Shown piece by piece: positions 44,972-56,171 of a stretch of 64,000 nucleotides of DNA (position 1 is its first letter; every line of letters starts with the position of its first letter). Made by a program: the position numbers and the translations under genes. This DNA is from Platynereis dumerilii (taxonomy: Eukaryota; Annelida; Polychaeta; Phyllodocida; Nereididae). The notes under the pieces are model-generated. The model searched no databases and was not told the origin of the DNA. It saw only the letters and a program-made list of their open reading frames with translations. The DNA is taken from positions 8,768,253 through 8,832,252 of the forward strand of contig JAPTHN010000019.1 of the NCBI GenBank assembly GCA_026936325.1, read 5' to 3'.

Positions 44972-46726
44972 CAGTGTTGGAGTCCTCGAGGCCGGCCTCG
45001 TCCTCGAGGCCGGCCTCGGAGCCATTTTTGATGGCCTCGGCCTCGGTCTTGGTCTCGGATGACCAATCCTTGGCCTTGGACTCGGACCCTCTAGCCTCGG
45101 ATATTTGCCCGAGGCACGTCCGAGGCCAGCAAAATTAATAAAGTACAATTTTGCTGGAACAGTCAAACAAAATTTTCCTGTCAGTTAAGTATAATTATCT
45201 GTCAGTTTATCTAACACAAGGAAACTATTATCCTATATATTAGATTCTGATAGAGTCATTTTCTGCCCGTCTTTTAAGACTGTCTGTATCTAGGCCCATT
45301 TTAGGCCGAGTGCCAAGTTATACGCAGTGCCATTTTTGTGATAGTCTATGAAATTATAAATTGACCAACGGTTTTTGAATATTTTTGATTTTTTATTTTC
45401 CTTCACTAATTGAGTTGAACATTATTTCATGTAAATTTCGACCATAATAATTTGAAGTTTTAAAGTTTTTGTTTACATGTAATGGAAGATGCGTTGGTAC
45501 CTGATCATTAACTTCACACGCCAGAGTGTCCGACTTAAAACACAACTCAACAAATGGAATGGGACAAAATTTGCGACAGAATCTCATTTGTGCCTCAAAA
45601 GATATTCCAAATAACTTAGTTGTAACAAAAATATGCCACTGCCCAATAAATTGGAACCCAGCAATTCAGAGTATCTACCTACATGTATCTAGATTCCAGA
45701 AAGTGTAATTTTTTAAGCAGTTATAGTAAAGCCCGTAATGAAAGTGATAAGCTGCCTCAGAATTTTTTTTTAAACTAACCAATTTTTTCCAGTCATGGTG
45801 AAAAGATTAATTAATTCTTGAAATGAATTTCTGGTGTATGGGCTATCTCAGTCTGCAATGTTTGATTTAGAAGTAAATAATTCAATATGTGACCTGCTCC
45901 ACCAAAATGAGTTCAAAGTAGGCATTCTACATTGTTCAGAAATGAGCAAAATGTGTCAAAAGGTCACGTTTTGATGATTTTTAGCTGTTGGTACCACGTT
46001 TTAGCAAAAGTAATTTGCTTTGATTATTTGAGACCATCTTAACCAAAAACTGATTTTAAATTATCTAAATTGGGCATCCTTCTTGATTTTCTTAGTTCTT
46101 TCATTGCAACGGCGGGAATTTCAAATTCCATTTTCTGAGAGTTTGATTTTTCTATTCTATCAATGTTTGAGGTGCCATATCTTTGGTTTGGATGGAGATA
46201 TCACAACATACTAGACATCATTTTAAAGCTTAATTCCAGAAGAATAAAGTCATCTTCATATCTAAATATGATAGGAGGCCTACTTTGAACCCATTTTGGT
46301 GGAGCAGGTCACATATTATTGAGGTTCTCACACACTCAAAACAAATCTAATCTGTCACTGTTTCCGTAATAAACAAAATTGCCAGTGAGATCAGTTCTAT
46401 GCCCTGTTCTTTAAAAATGTAATGGTTGCCCCCTTATTGTCTTCATTTCAGTGTTATACTTGAGTCATTGAGTGAATCTCTAATTGTACTGTTATAGCCT
46501 TATCGTAAGCGATGGCTAAATGCCGATAATACACCAAGCTATTTATATAAAGGTAGTTCGGCAGTCAACCATCATTTTTGTCCAGCCGGCCTCGGTCTCG
46601 GTCTCGGATGCTCATGCCTCGGTCTCGGTCTCGAGGGTCAATGCCTCGGTCTCGGTCTTGGTCTCGGATGCTCATGCCTCGGTCTCGGTCTTGGTCTCGG
46701 ATGTCCTGGCCTCGACTCCAACACTG
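44972..46726. mobile_element. Non-autonomous hAT element with perfect 8-bp target duplication
   Basis: Inverted ends CAGTGTTGGAGTC and GACTCCAACACTG are flanked on both sides by GTGCAGAA (44964-44971, 46727-46734). Just inside each end are arrays of CCTCGG/CTCGGTCTCGG units (about 44985-45130 and 46585-46715) in mirrored orientation, as expected for hAT subterminal transposase-binding sites. No hAT transposase is present. A separate MITE (45888-46313) is nested inside. Open frames of SVSVSDAHAS or PRPRPRPS type are the repeat arrays. Confidence 0.85.
45888..46313. mobile_element. TA-target MITE, family B, nested in the hAT element
   Basis: Ends TGTGACCTGCTCCACCAAAA and TTTTGGTGGAGCAGGTCACA are inverted for about 38 bp and flanked by TA (45886-45887, 46314-46315). 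426 bp with no coding content. A diverged second copy lies at about 50920-51200. Confidence 0.75.
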
Positions 46727-46849
46727 GTGCAGAAAAATTGTCTGTGACATGCACAAATCCAAAATATATATTTTATTTTTAAAATCACCTTTGAAAGAAA
46801 TCCTGCTTATCCCAGTCTGTCATTCAGCAAAGTTTGCTCTCTAACTTTC

Positions 46850-47035
46850 TGAAGAAGCAATACAAGAAGTGCATTACTTGGTCAAATAATAAGCTTTTAG
46901 GATATTGTGTATGTACCAATTAAGTATCTATCACTGAGATATTTAAAAGGCGTGTTATTTGATTGGGAAGCTAGGCATAGAAGTGTGCTGCAAACATTGC
47001 ATCTATTGCTAAAATGCATATTTATTAGTTGTTAA
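46850..47035 (+). promoter_or_regulatory. Conserved distal upstream block of the 47266 receptor
   Basis: Partner of 24001-24195, with the displaced minus-strand copies at 12013-12195 and about 17150-17230. Contains AAGTGCATTACTTGGTCAAAT, AATAAGCTTTTAGGATA and TTGCATCTATTGCTAAAATG then CATATT, 415-235 bases before the ATG. Confidence 0.45.
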
Positions 47036-47265
47036 TCTCACCAAGGCACCTTTGCATTCACACCTGCCTCCATCAGTTAATAGCCCGCCTCATTAACCAC
47101 TAATATTTAACGTTTGAGAAGAATCTTTGAAGAATCAGGCATTTTGTTGGTCTCTGCAGTGGATACACTGTATTTGTCAGATATACATTCATAAGCCCAG
47201 CTTATGACACAGAGCAGAACAAGGGTCGCAAAAGCTCACGAAGGATTAACCTACAGACATTAAAA

Positions 47266-48683
47266 ATGCCAACATATGAATCAGTTGAGACTGAGATGTA
47301 CACAGAAAATATGACAGCTGGATATGTTAACACAAGTTACACTGGTCCGGGAATTTTAATAAATGTGGATGTTTATGATGGATTGCAACTGATACTCCTA
47401 GTCATGGGCATAATTGGCAATATTTTGATCCTTGTTGTACTGCATAACAACAAAGGTCATTTACAACCAGTGACTATGACTTTAGTGAAACACCAATCTA
47501 TATTTGACGCAGCTGTATGTGTAACTCTTATTGCATATAAAATCATTCCACGATTCTGGATGTCTGGGATAAATAACATTGATGTCTTCTTGTGCTATTT
47601 TTTTAGTACCCATGGTAAGTGCTTATTTATAAGAATGCAACCTGGACCTCAGACCAGCCCTTTTGGGAAAACTTACTGACTCAGCAAGAAAATAATAGAC
47701 TCAATGACTGCTTCAGGTTGTAACAGACAGAGTAACTTGATATCAACCTGATTGGTTGGGAAATCAGCTAACTAAATGCAACATTAAAAAATAATGTGTG
47801 TAATTGTAATGAGACATTTGTGTTGGTTTACTGAGCAATGTGTCTTCCTTCTCATGTCATATTATGATACGACTAGTTATCAAATTAGTGCTATTCGACT
47901 TGCAGTTAATGATGGCCGCCCCCGAGTCTAATGAAACTGACTGTCAAAAACCAACTGCGGTCATCCCGCCTTTACAAAATAGCTAAATGGTGATTTAATT
48001 GTTCGATAAGTTAAATAAATAATTCATTATTCACTCCGTCTGTTGCAGTTCTATACTACATATTCCTCATTAGTTCTGCGTGGAATCTGGTTCTGATGTC
48101 AGCCGAACGTTTGGTGGCAGTCCGTTTTCCTTTAAAGTACATTTTACTAAAGCGGAAACATGTCATATTTGCCTTGGTGGTGATTGATGTATTTTCCATT
48201 GGATTGAATGCACCGTATATCTTCTACCTAAAACTCACAGAGGATGGACAATGCATGTATTCTGAGGATATGCGAGTGATTAAATTCATGGAGATTGTTT
48301 CAATATTTTTCCTTGTGTGGATTTATTTCATCCCCTGTATACTACTTGTCAGCATGTACTCAATCATACTGTACAGCTTAAGAAGAAGAATGAATAACTC
48401 TGAACTGGGGCAATCTTCTGTCATCTCAAATGCAAACTCAAAAGCATCCCAGTCTTTTATTTACATTACTATTCTTTTCATTGGATGCTACAGTTTGGAC
48501 AATGTATACTTATTGAAATACATAATGTACAAGGAACAATATACTGCAACTACATTATCACACTTTTTAATGTCACTCAACTCATCACTAAATCCCCTCA
48601 TATATTTTATCAAAATGGACTTCATGAAAGATGCCTTGCTTTGTATGATCAAGTGCAACGCAAGACACAATCGTGATGTTTGA
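47266..48683 (+). CDS. Class A seven-helix receptor, two exons
   Basis: Exon 1 is 47266-47614 and exon 2 48049-48683, phase 1, GTAAGT donor and GTTGCAG acceptor, about 327 residues. N-terminus MPTYESVETEMYTENMTA with one N-glycosylation site, close to the 15-16.5 kb and 24.5 kb genes. TM1 GIIGNILIL, TM2 HQSIFDAAVC, TM3 cysteine DVFLCYFF, SAERLVAVRFPLKY, loop-2 cysteine EDGQCMYSED, loop 3 NSELGQSSVIS, TM6 FIGCYSLDN, TM7 LNSSLNPLIYF. The C-terminus is short (KCNARHNRDV). Upstream DNA shares two blocks with the 24476 gene. Surface receptor by family; ligand and coupling are not shown by the sequence. Confidence 0.87.
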
Positions 48684-49986
48684 ATATTGTTGTCATAAAT
48701 TTTTGACAGTGCATGGCAATTTTAAATTCAGAAAATCAAGTTTCAATTTTGATAGGTCAGTTGAATTGTCAAGGTACTTTGGACTGGTAATATTGTCCGT
48801 GCTTGATAAACCCAGTCTTGTAAGATTTGAAAAAAGAAGAAGTAGTGAATTGTGTGATACGAGGAAATATTTTCATTGAAGCTAATTTCACTATAATGTA
48901 CTTGGTGATATCCTTTGACTTTAGCAACATTTATCTAATATTAAATTATCCATAATCAAAACATTCCCAGCATGGTGTGTGTAAGAAATGCGATTTGAGC
49001 AAATTGCTCGAATGGCAACTTCTTAAATCTTGATTGTAGATAATCTCAAAATTCATTATTGAGATTAATTTTACTTTCTGGAGACTCAATTCAGCAAAAT
49101 TCTATATTATTCGGATAATACAAAATTTCTGCAAGTTGCCTTAATCACTATAGAAACTCCGTGTATCATTGTCATTTAATTCAGCAATTTGTGCAAATTG
49201 CCTGAGTGTATGTTGTAAGGAGATTTGAGGTGGAGAGGAGAAAGGAGACAAAATAGGTAAACAGAGGATTTCAGAATGAAAATTACCTTTGACTCCTCAC
49301 CACAACTTTACCCCAAATCTTATTGATTTAATGTACATTTAATGCAATTTTTAAAGGTAGTTTAAAGTAGGTAAAGGTGGGAAGTGATTTGGAAGGAGCC
49401 AAAAGGTGAGAAAGGGTAAAGTGGTGGCTGATTCTTCCTTCCTGCTGGGGTAGTCATACTTTATTTAGGGTTAAACTGTATCCGTCCATCGCTTATTCAG
49501 AAAGCTCTAAGATTGAACTATACAGAAATTCGCTTTAATCACTGGGACCTATTACTTTTTGTTTGACCTCATGAGAAAAGTGTCAAATCTCAGAACACTG
49601 TGTGATGCAGTTAGTTTTATTCAACAACTTAGATTTAAAGATGAAAATTGGATGTGGAGTATATTATTACACAGTAACATTTAATTGAATGATTTATTTG
49701 AACAGATGACATAAATTGCAAATAATGTCATGATGAATAAAGTATGCATAAAATAAAATGAAGTTCTTTCCACAATGGGAATCGTGATTAAATCCCCACG
49801 TTTAATGGCTCAATGTCCGGATAAGTTTCAGCAACAAAATTACAGATAAATCTGCTCACCAGCGCTCACCATACTAAACGGCAATCATACCAATTGGCAA
49901 TGGTTCGTCTCTGTTGATAGACAATCTGTCTTGTTTTTGTTGCTTGCGCATATGCGGATGTGCAGAGCATGCTCTGGAAAGCTACT
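48684..49986. other. Convergent spacer between two receptor genes
   Basis: The plus-strand class A receptor and minus-strand adhesion-like receptor face each other across this AT-rich spacer. No coding exon. A purine-rich patch (GGTGGAGAGGAGAAAGGAGAC) lies near 49230. On the minus strand AATAAA-type signals occur near 49620 and 49690 that could serve the adhesion-like gene. Confidence 0.4.
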
Positions 49987-52900
49987 TCATCCATTTTCAT
50001 TTGAATGGTTCATGTCATTTGGCTCAACACTTTCATCCTGGGATGCTGTTGACTCAGTCGTTATTCTCAGCCTTATTTCTGATATGACAAGTCCCAAGAT
50101 TCCTGAAGACAGGAAGATGTATAAACCTTGTAGTCCGTTGAGTATGACAAATATGTATCGGAGTTCTTCGATACCTGTGATATACGACAGAAGAGCAAAT
50201 AACCAAGTCACTCCCATCAGTCTGCAAATCTTCGAAAATATCCAAGCAAGGTTAAGGTCTGGTGCAGTTGCAATGTCAGCATCATCTGGCAGACCCCTGC
50301 ATATATTGTTGAGTGTAACAGTGAAACATACTGCATTTATAAAGAACAAAAACATTGATGGACCAATGAAAAAGCCAACTAGATAGAGTTGTGGTTCGAT
50401 GAAACATATTCCATTGGTTGCCGCATATGCTAATGGCAAATCAGTGAAGTTATCAAGACAGATAGGAATAGATACCACTAGGACACCAATGGTCCAGCAA
50501 TACTTAATTTTTTCCTCTTTCATCTTTTTAGTGAACCATGGCTTATAAATGTTAGAAAAGCAGTAGAAGAAATCTAGGGAAATAAATGTCATGATCAAGA
50601 AACATGTCAGCCTAAAATAATGCTGCATCATTCCAATGATATGACACAAATCTGGCTTTGAGCTGACAATTGGAAGATGGCTAATCTGAAAAATACATAA
50701 ATAAACAGTGCATTTTAAAGTACAATTACATAGTGGATATAGATACATTGAACTCTCATTTCGTCTTGGAGTATACTGCATAACAGCAGAAGCTGTGAAA
50801 CTGTACAGAAGATAATGAAAGTACAGAGATTAAAATTGTGAGTGATTGCCAAAATATTTATAGATTATGCACCACGTCAGGTGAGAATAATTTATTAATT
50901 ACCGGAGAGCTTTAGTGAAAAGGTCACATTTTCATGTTTTCTGCTGTTGACACCGATTTTTTGCAAAAGGTATTTCGTTTAAATATTTAAAACATTTTTC
51001 ACTCATTTGAAAAGGGAGTCATTCTTGACATTCTTAGGCCTTTCCCAGCAATGGCGGGAAATTCAAATGCCATTTTCTTGAATTATGATGTTTCATATCA
51101 TGAATGTTTGAGGTGCCACATCTATGGACACAATTGAGATATCGAAACAAAGGACCATTTAAAGTGTAATTCCTGCAGAATAATGTAACTTTAAGGACAG
51201 CCTAGGCCATAACCTGAATGCATCATTAGCCCATCATTTTATTAAGTAGTTCTATTAGATTTTGTAGAGAAGCACACTGTTCACAAGGTCATCCACTAAA
51301 CATTTTTATTATTAACAGAACAGATGTCGGGTGCAAAAAGGTCATACCTGAGACAGAAGTTGGGCAACAAAAAGTGCAGCAGACAGCTGTCGGATTGAAT
51401 AGGGTGTGTCAGAGCGAACAAATTTTCCTTGTGATATACAGGCATACTGTAGCAGACAGCAACGTCATGGATATTATGTTGCATGTTATGTGCACAGTAC
51501 TTAAAGCGTCTCCTCTTGTTTTCCTTCGTTGGCATACAACTGCAAACATGGAAACAATGGACTTTCCTGTTTCTGGGTCCAACATCAGCTTACCAGCTAT
51601 GACTGTTTCTTTGAGGGTGGTCCTGTAGGTTTTATTGTCAATATTAAGGACAAACATTTCTTGCCCTTGAGTATCTATAAACACTTGTGCTTCTGTGATT
51701 AATATTTCATCTCCATCATGACAATAAGGGCTGTTTGATGATAAATGCGAATTAGTCATAACTAACCACTCAAAGTCAAAGATTAATATAGCTCTACCTT
51801 TATCATAAACATCAGATAGCCTAATATTTGTCTCACTGGAAAGGTAGTAGCAGTACATCTGGTACAGCCTGAAAACTTTAGTCCATACAATGTTTCCTAT
51901 GATATCATCACAAAGGCCTGAAGCTTGAAGGTTGAATGTGAAATCATCCTCATAGTCCTCATCATGAATGACCTCCTCTATGTCATCATAATAAATCGTG
52001 CTAATCTCACTACAGATCATAATCAAACTCATGGACTTGGATGCATCTTTGTGCGGCAAATATAACAAGCCATCAGGTAGCACTGGATGGGACAAATTTG
52101 TATCTGTGCAGACACCATTGAATAAATCCATTGAACTCTTATGTTCGCAGAAAGTATCATATTCTGTCCCTCTATTGTTTACCATTTTGAAGGTAGTTAC
52201 AAGTTTTTGGTTGAACAAATTATATAATATTTTGTAATTTGGATACTTTTGGCGTATACTCCTCTTGTCAAGAGGCATTTGGCAAGTAGTGTTGATAACA
52301 AGGTCACAACTTTTATAGAAAGGATTTAAAGTAGGATTGGGTGCAATGTTCAAAATGAATGACTTACACAATAGTTCACATTTGATACAAGGCTCTCTCT
52401 TGACACATGCATGACGATTGACCCATTCTTTTCTTGGAAAAGTTATATTGAAATGCCTTAAATCAAATATAGCATCTTCTATTAGGCCAAGGGTAAACTT
52501 ACATTTGTCATAAAGCATCTTCTCAGCTGCTGTAAAGTTCCTTTCATAAATTAAGTCATTAATTGCTACTGTTATACTTAATGCCTGACAATCAAAATAT
52601 ATTGGCAGAGGTATAAACTTGTAAGGATCCAATCCATGACAAATCACACAATAGTGGTTTTTAAAAATGCCAACATCCTCGTTATAAAGTGGTGCAAAGG
52701 ACAGATAGTCTATCCCTTTGCAGTTTTCCTTTATCTCTATTTCATCAAAGAAAGGAGGACATTCATTAATGACCCAAAAGTTCCACCAACTGAATGCATT
52801 AGATAGAACCATACAGCTTGCAAAACTCATTGGAGAATTAGGCTGGTAGTTATAAAGATGATATTTCAACAGACTTGCGATACTATTATTAGTGCTCTGG

Positions 52901-53942
52901 AGACTTTCAATAGAATTCTTCGACCAATTACTCAAACCTGGAGTGCCCATATTTATTTCAAGAGCATGTGAACCCTCGCACAAGTGCCAGTAGTCATAGC
53001 AACAATCCCCAAAATAAATACACAATTCATCGCATTTGCATAATTGTGCACAATAATGTGAAGGAGCTTCAACACAATGTTCACGATGTGTTTTGTTACA
53101 GCCAACTTGATGGCAACTCTGCTCAGGGCAATCTCTGACGATTCCATCAAGGCCAGCTGATATATTATTCAAGATTGCTGAGTCTAAGAATTCATCTGCA
53201 AAGAAAAATCAAATCTCTGCACCTCTCTTAAATGAGATATCAAATCTCTACATCAATCTTAAATGAGAAATCAAATCTCTACATCAATCTTAAATGAGAA
53301 AGCAATCTTTACATCTATCTTAAATGAGAAATCAGATCTCAACATCTATCTTAAATGAGAAATCAGATCTCTACATCTATCTTAAATGAGAAATCAAATC
53401 TCTACATCTATCTTAAATGGAAAATTTCTACACTTAGATAAAATGAAAAAACATATATATACACCTATCTGAAATGAGAAAGTTTGAGAAAGAGAAAGTT
53501 GAGAAAGTCAGTGCTTTTACCTTAATCGAAAAGTCATTTCATGAAAAATCAAATCTCTTCACCTGACTGAAACTATAAATCATATTTCTGTTCTTCATCT
53601 ATTTGAAATTAGAAATCAAATCTCTACTAACAGAGAGTGACAAAAAAACATATCGTTTGTAACTTTGCTGCTTTGAAGGCATGCAAAAATGACCAGATAT
53701 CTTCCATAATCATTCTTTAAGGGGCTCCTCAACTACAATTTTTGCAAACATTTTGATTGAATGAGTATACATTCATTCTTTATCTATATATTCATCACCT
53801 ATTTCACATAATCAGAACAATGGTGAAATATACTGGGGCACGTATTATACTCACATATGTTTCCAGTATCGAGGGGCTGTGACGGGGGAACGGTCTTCAG
53901 ACAATATGCCACACTGAGGAGCAGGGCTAGTTGCAGCAACAT
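49987..53942 (-). CDS. Somatomedin-B-containing family-B/adhesion-like receptor, three exons, one frame conflict
   Basis: Exon 1 (53942-53855) encodes a signal peptide (MLLQLALLLSVAYC). Exon 2 (53195-51348) encodes the ectodomain, TM1 and TM2. Exon 3 (50685-49987) encodes TM3-TM7. Borders are GTGAGT/TTTGCAG (phase 1) and GTATGA/TTTTCAG (phase 0). Around residues 52-104 lies a somatomedin-B-like domain (CKCDELCIYFGDCCYDY). A long cysteine-rich region follows, with no clear GPS cleavage motif before TM1. TM6 GVTWLFALL and TM7 NGLQGLYIFLSSG are typical of the 7tm_2 family. Within exon 2 the frame changes by one base between TM1 (TLLSATVCLY) and TM2 (IRQLSAALFVAQLL): the ectodomain frame meets TGA at 51409. 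This is a disabling mutation, an allele, or a sequence error. Expected length about 877 residues if in frame. Ligand unknown. Confidence 0.8.
50920..51200. mobile_element. MITE family B, diverged copy in intron 2
   Basis: Aligns with 45955-46265 of the nested family-B MITE: shared AAAAGGTCAC, GCAA.GGCGGGAA.TTCAAAT.CCATTTTCT and TGTTTGAGGTGCCA blocks. The outer TIRs are degraded or missing. Lies in the intron between the TM2 and TM3 exons of the adhesion-like receptor. Confidence 0.55.
53205..53640. repeat. 31-bp minisatellite in intron 1 of the adhesion-like receptor
   Basis: At least seven regular units of GAGAAATCAAATCTCTACAT plus CTATCTTAAAT run from about 53205 to 53420, then increasingly degenerate units to about 53640. 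It begins about 10 bases upstream of the exon 2 acceptor, so it may include the branch-point region. Confidence 0.75.
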
Positions 53943-55374
53943 CTTCCAGTCAGTTCTTTCTTCAATACTTAGCTAATAATTGTTAAAAAACAATTTGAAA
54001 CAAGACAAATCAGTTGCAATAAACTGCAGCAATGTCTTCCAGTGAGTTCTTTCTTCAATGCTTTGCTGAAGACTGTAAAAGGACAGTATGAGTCAAGAAT
54101 TAGTTACAACTTTTAACAAACAATTCTTGCATGGCATCATGATATAATTATTAATTTCGACTATGTGGGGAGATCTTCAACATTTGTTTGTAACATTTCT
54201 TTCTATGAATCTAACAGTGTCATGTTAAGCAACCCAACCCTCAATGCAAGTTTCAGACTTTATAAAATGAATTCAATTATTTCACTAAAACAGGGCAAGA
54301 AATAATTAAAAATGTATTAAAAAAATGTTCTTCCTCATATAGACACAACATACATTGATAAATATTTTAATTGATGGGTATATGCGCCACACACACTAAG
54401 ATAATTATTGCACTACACATCTGAATTAAGATTCTGTTGTCGTAATTAATAATGTAATCTGTGAACATAGACACCAGACACCCCGTTAAAGATACAATGA
54501 ACAAGCATTAACACCATACACCTCACTAAAGATTCCATATTGCCTCACCTGGATGTGGAATGATGAAAGTCAGCAGAGGATCTGGCCATTATATGACACC
54601 ATACACCTCACAAAAGATCCCATGTTATCTCACCTGAATGTGGAATGATAGAAGTCAGCAGATGATCTGGCCATCCCTTTGTGGCAACTCATATATATCA
54701 ATCTGGCGAAAACAACAAAAAATGTAATTGACTTGAGTCTATAAGATATGTCTAAACACAATATCTTCAGATGGGACTTTTTCATATGAAGAGAATACTT
54801 TTCTTCACATGTGGTTAGAATCACCAAATCAGCTGGACCTGCTTTTTTCCTCTATGACAGCTTTCATTTCACTTTTTGTTTAAAATACACACATCAACAA
54901 TGAAATGGAATGAAATCTGATATCATTATATCCCGAACTACACAAAGACTATCTTTTCCCCTTGATAAATTTGATTAGATTTAAATATTTGCCACTTTTT
55001 TCCTCCATTTAAATCACTTAATATTGATTTGCTTTGAAATTGATGTTTTAATCGAGGATTTGAAAAGAGTGATAAAATCTTATTTAAGGAGACTGCCTTA
55101 ATCTCATCTGTTTCTTAAAATAAAGCTCCACATCTGCAAGCCATGTCCACTGTACAGTTATGATAAGATTTGCCCATGTCAACACTTAATATGCAGAAAA
55201 TGTGATAACTAACATGATCAAATTTTGACTGTCGTTGGTATAATTGGCCTTTGGTGTCAAATAATAGTGCAAAAAATGAGTAAAAGTATGCGGATGATAA
55301 ACGACTTACTTTTTGATTCAAGCCAACCTTTCAGAATCAAGAGCAAGCTGTGCAGAAAATGGAAAAAGTTATAG
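53943..55374. other. Upstream flank of the adhesion-like receptor
   Basis: No exon. Contains a local pair of about 75-base repeats (54520-54595 and 54600-54680: TCACCTG.ATGTGGAATGAT, GTCAGCAGA, ATCTGGCCAT). The whole 54480-55160 stretch is duplicated at 36300-37060. Confidence 0.5.
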
Positions 55375-55790
55375 CAGAAATTAGGGGCACAATAAGAAGT
55401 TGTGCAATAATGCCGACAAAATTGAGCTTCTTCTGATTGGTGCTCCTAGCCAGTTGAAGAAACAGAAAGTATCGTCAATCAATGTTGACATCAAAACAGC
55501 AGATCGTGTCAGACATTTAGCAGTGCTGATCAACAAAAATATGACAATGGAAAGACCAATCAACAACATTGTGCTGCAATGCTTTCTTCAATTTGAGAAA
55601 CATATCAAAACTTTGAAAGAACCTACACAAAGAGACTGTTAAAATGGCTGTGAATGTTCCTGTCACCAGGCCTCACTTTGACAATGGAAATGCACTCTTG
55701 TTTGGTACAACCAATTGCTTGTTGAAAAAGCTCCAAGTTGCCCAAAACTAAGCTCTTTGATGGATTGATTTACGTATTGTGAGGTATATT
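55375..55790 (+). mobile_element. LINE reverse-transcriptase fragment
   Basis: A frame at 55400-55642 reads NADKIELLLIGAPSQLKK, then VRHLAVLINKNMTMERPINN. Translation of the following bases gives VHAFVT and DNGNALLFGT before stops. This order (NADKTELL, VRNLGV..D..M, INNIV, NGNALL) is the C-terminal part of RT in Jockey/CR1-type LINEs. The copy is truncated at both ends and interrupted. Confidence 0.7.
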
Positions 55791-56171
55791 GGGTTCAAAT
55801 GCTATAAATACCAGCACTTGAGTTATACAACACTGTACAATATAATACTCTATAACGTATGTATAATATAATACCCAATGACAACGATTATTACTAAGAT
55901 TTAAGATTCAAGACATCTATTTCTTTTTCAAACATACATTAATTTTATAGTAGAGAGTGAGAAAATCACGGGAGCTTATTGTTTTATTTTTGATTTGTAG
56001 TATTTATACAATAATGATTACCATCATTACTTTTTTTATGACTGTGAATACATAGTGAATGCAAGCAGGGAAGAGTATAAAAAATGTGCGCAATTTGAAA
56101 TGACCGATAAGAGCAATGTGTGACAAATTCATAATATAATTGCTGATAAACAAGGCTATAACCAATGTTTT
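55791..56171. other. Short AT-rich spacer
   Basis: 3' flank of the minus-strand receptor at 56172. No motif recognised. Confidence 0.3.

Noticed and set aside
46520-46762. Open frames of SVSVSDAHAS and RDRDRG type (also 44876-45166)
   Set aside because: They are translations of the CTCGGTCTCGG subterminal arrays of the hAT element.
51296-51535. Separate 79-residue gene opposite or overlapping the adhesion-like receptor
   Set aside because: It is another frame of exon 2 and intron 2; it reads neither TM1 nor TM2.
51409-53172. GPS/GAIN autoproteolysis site in the adhesion-like ectodomain
   Set aside because: No cysteine-tryptophan GPS pattern was visible before TM1, so an adhesion-type cleavage site cannot be claimed.
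53205-53640. CRISPR-like spaced repeats
   Set aside because: Units are contiguous 31-bp tandem copies without unique spacers, in an animal intron.
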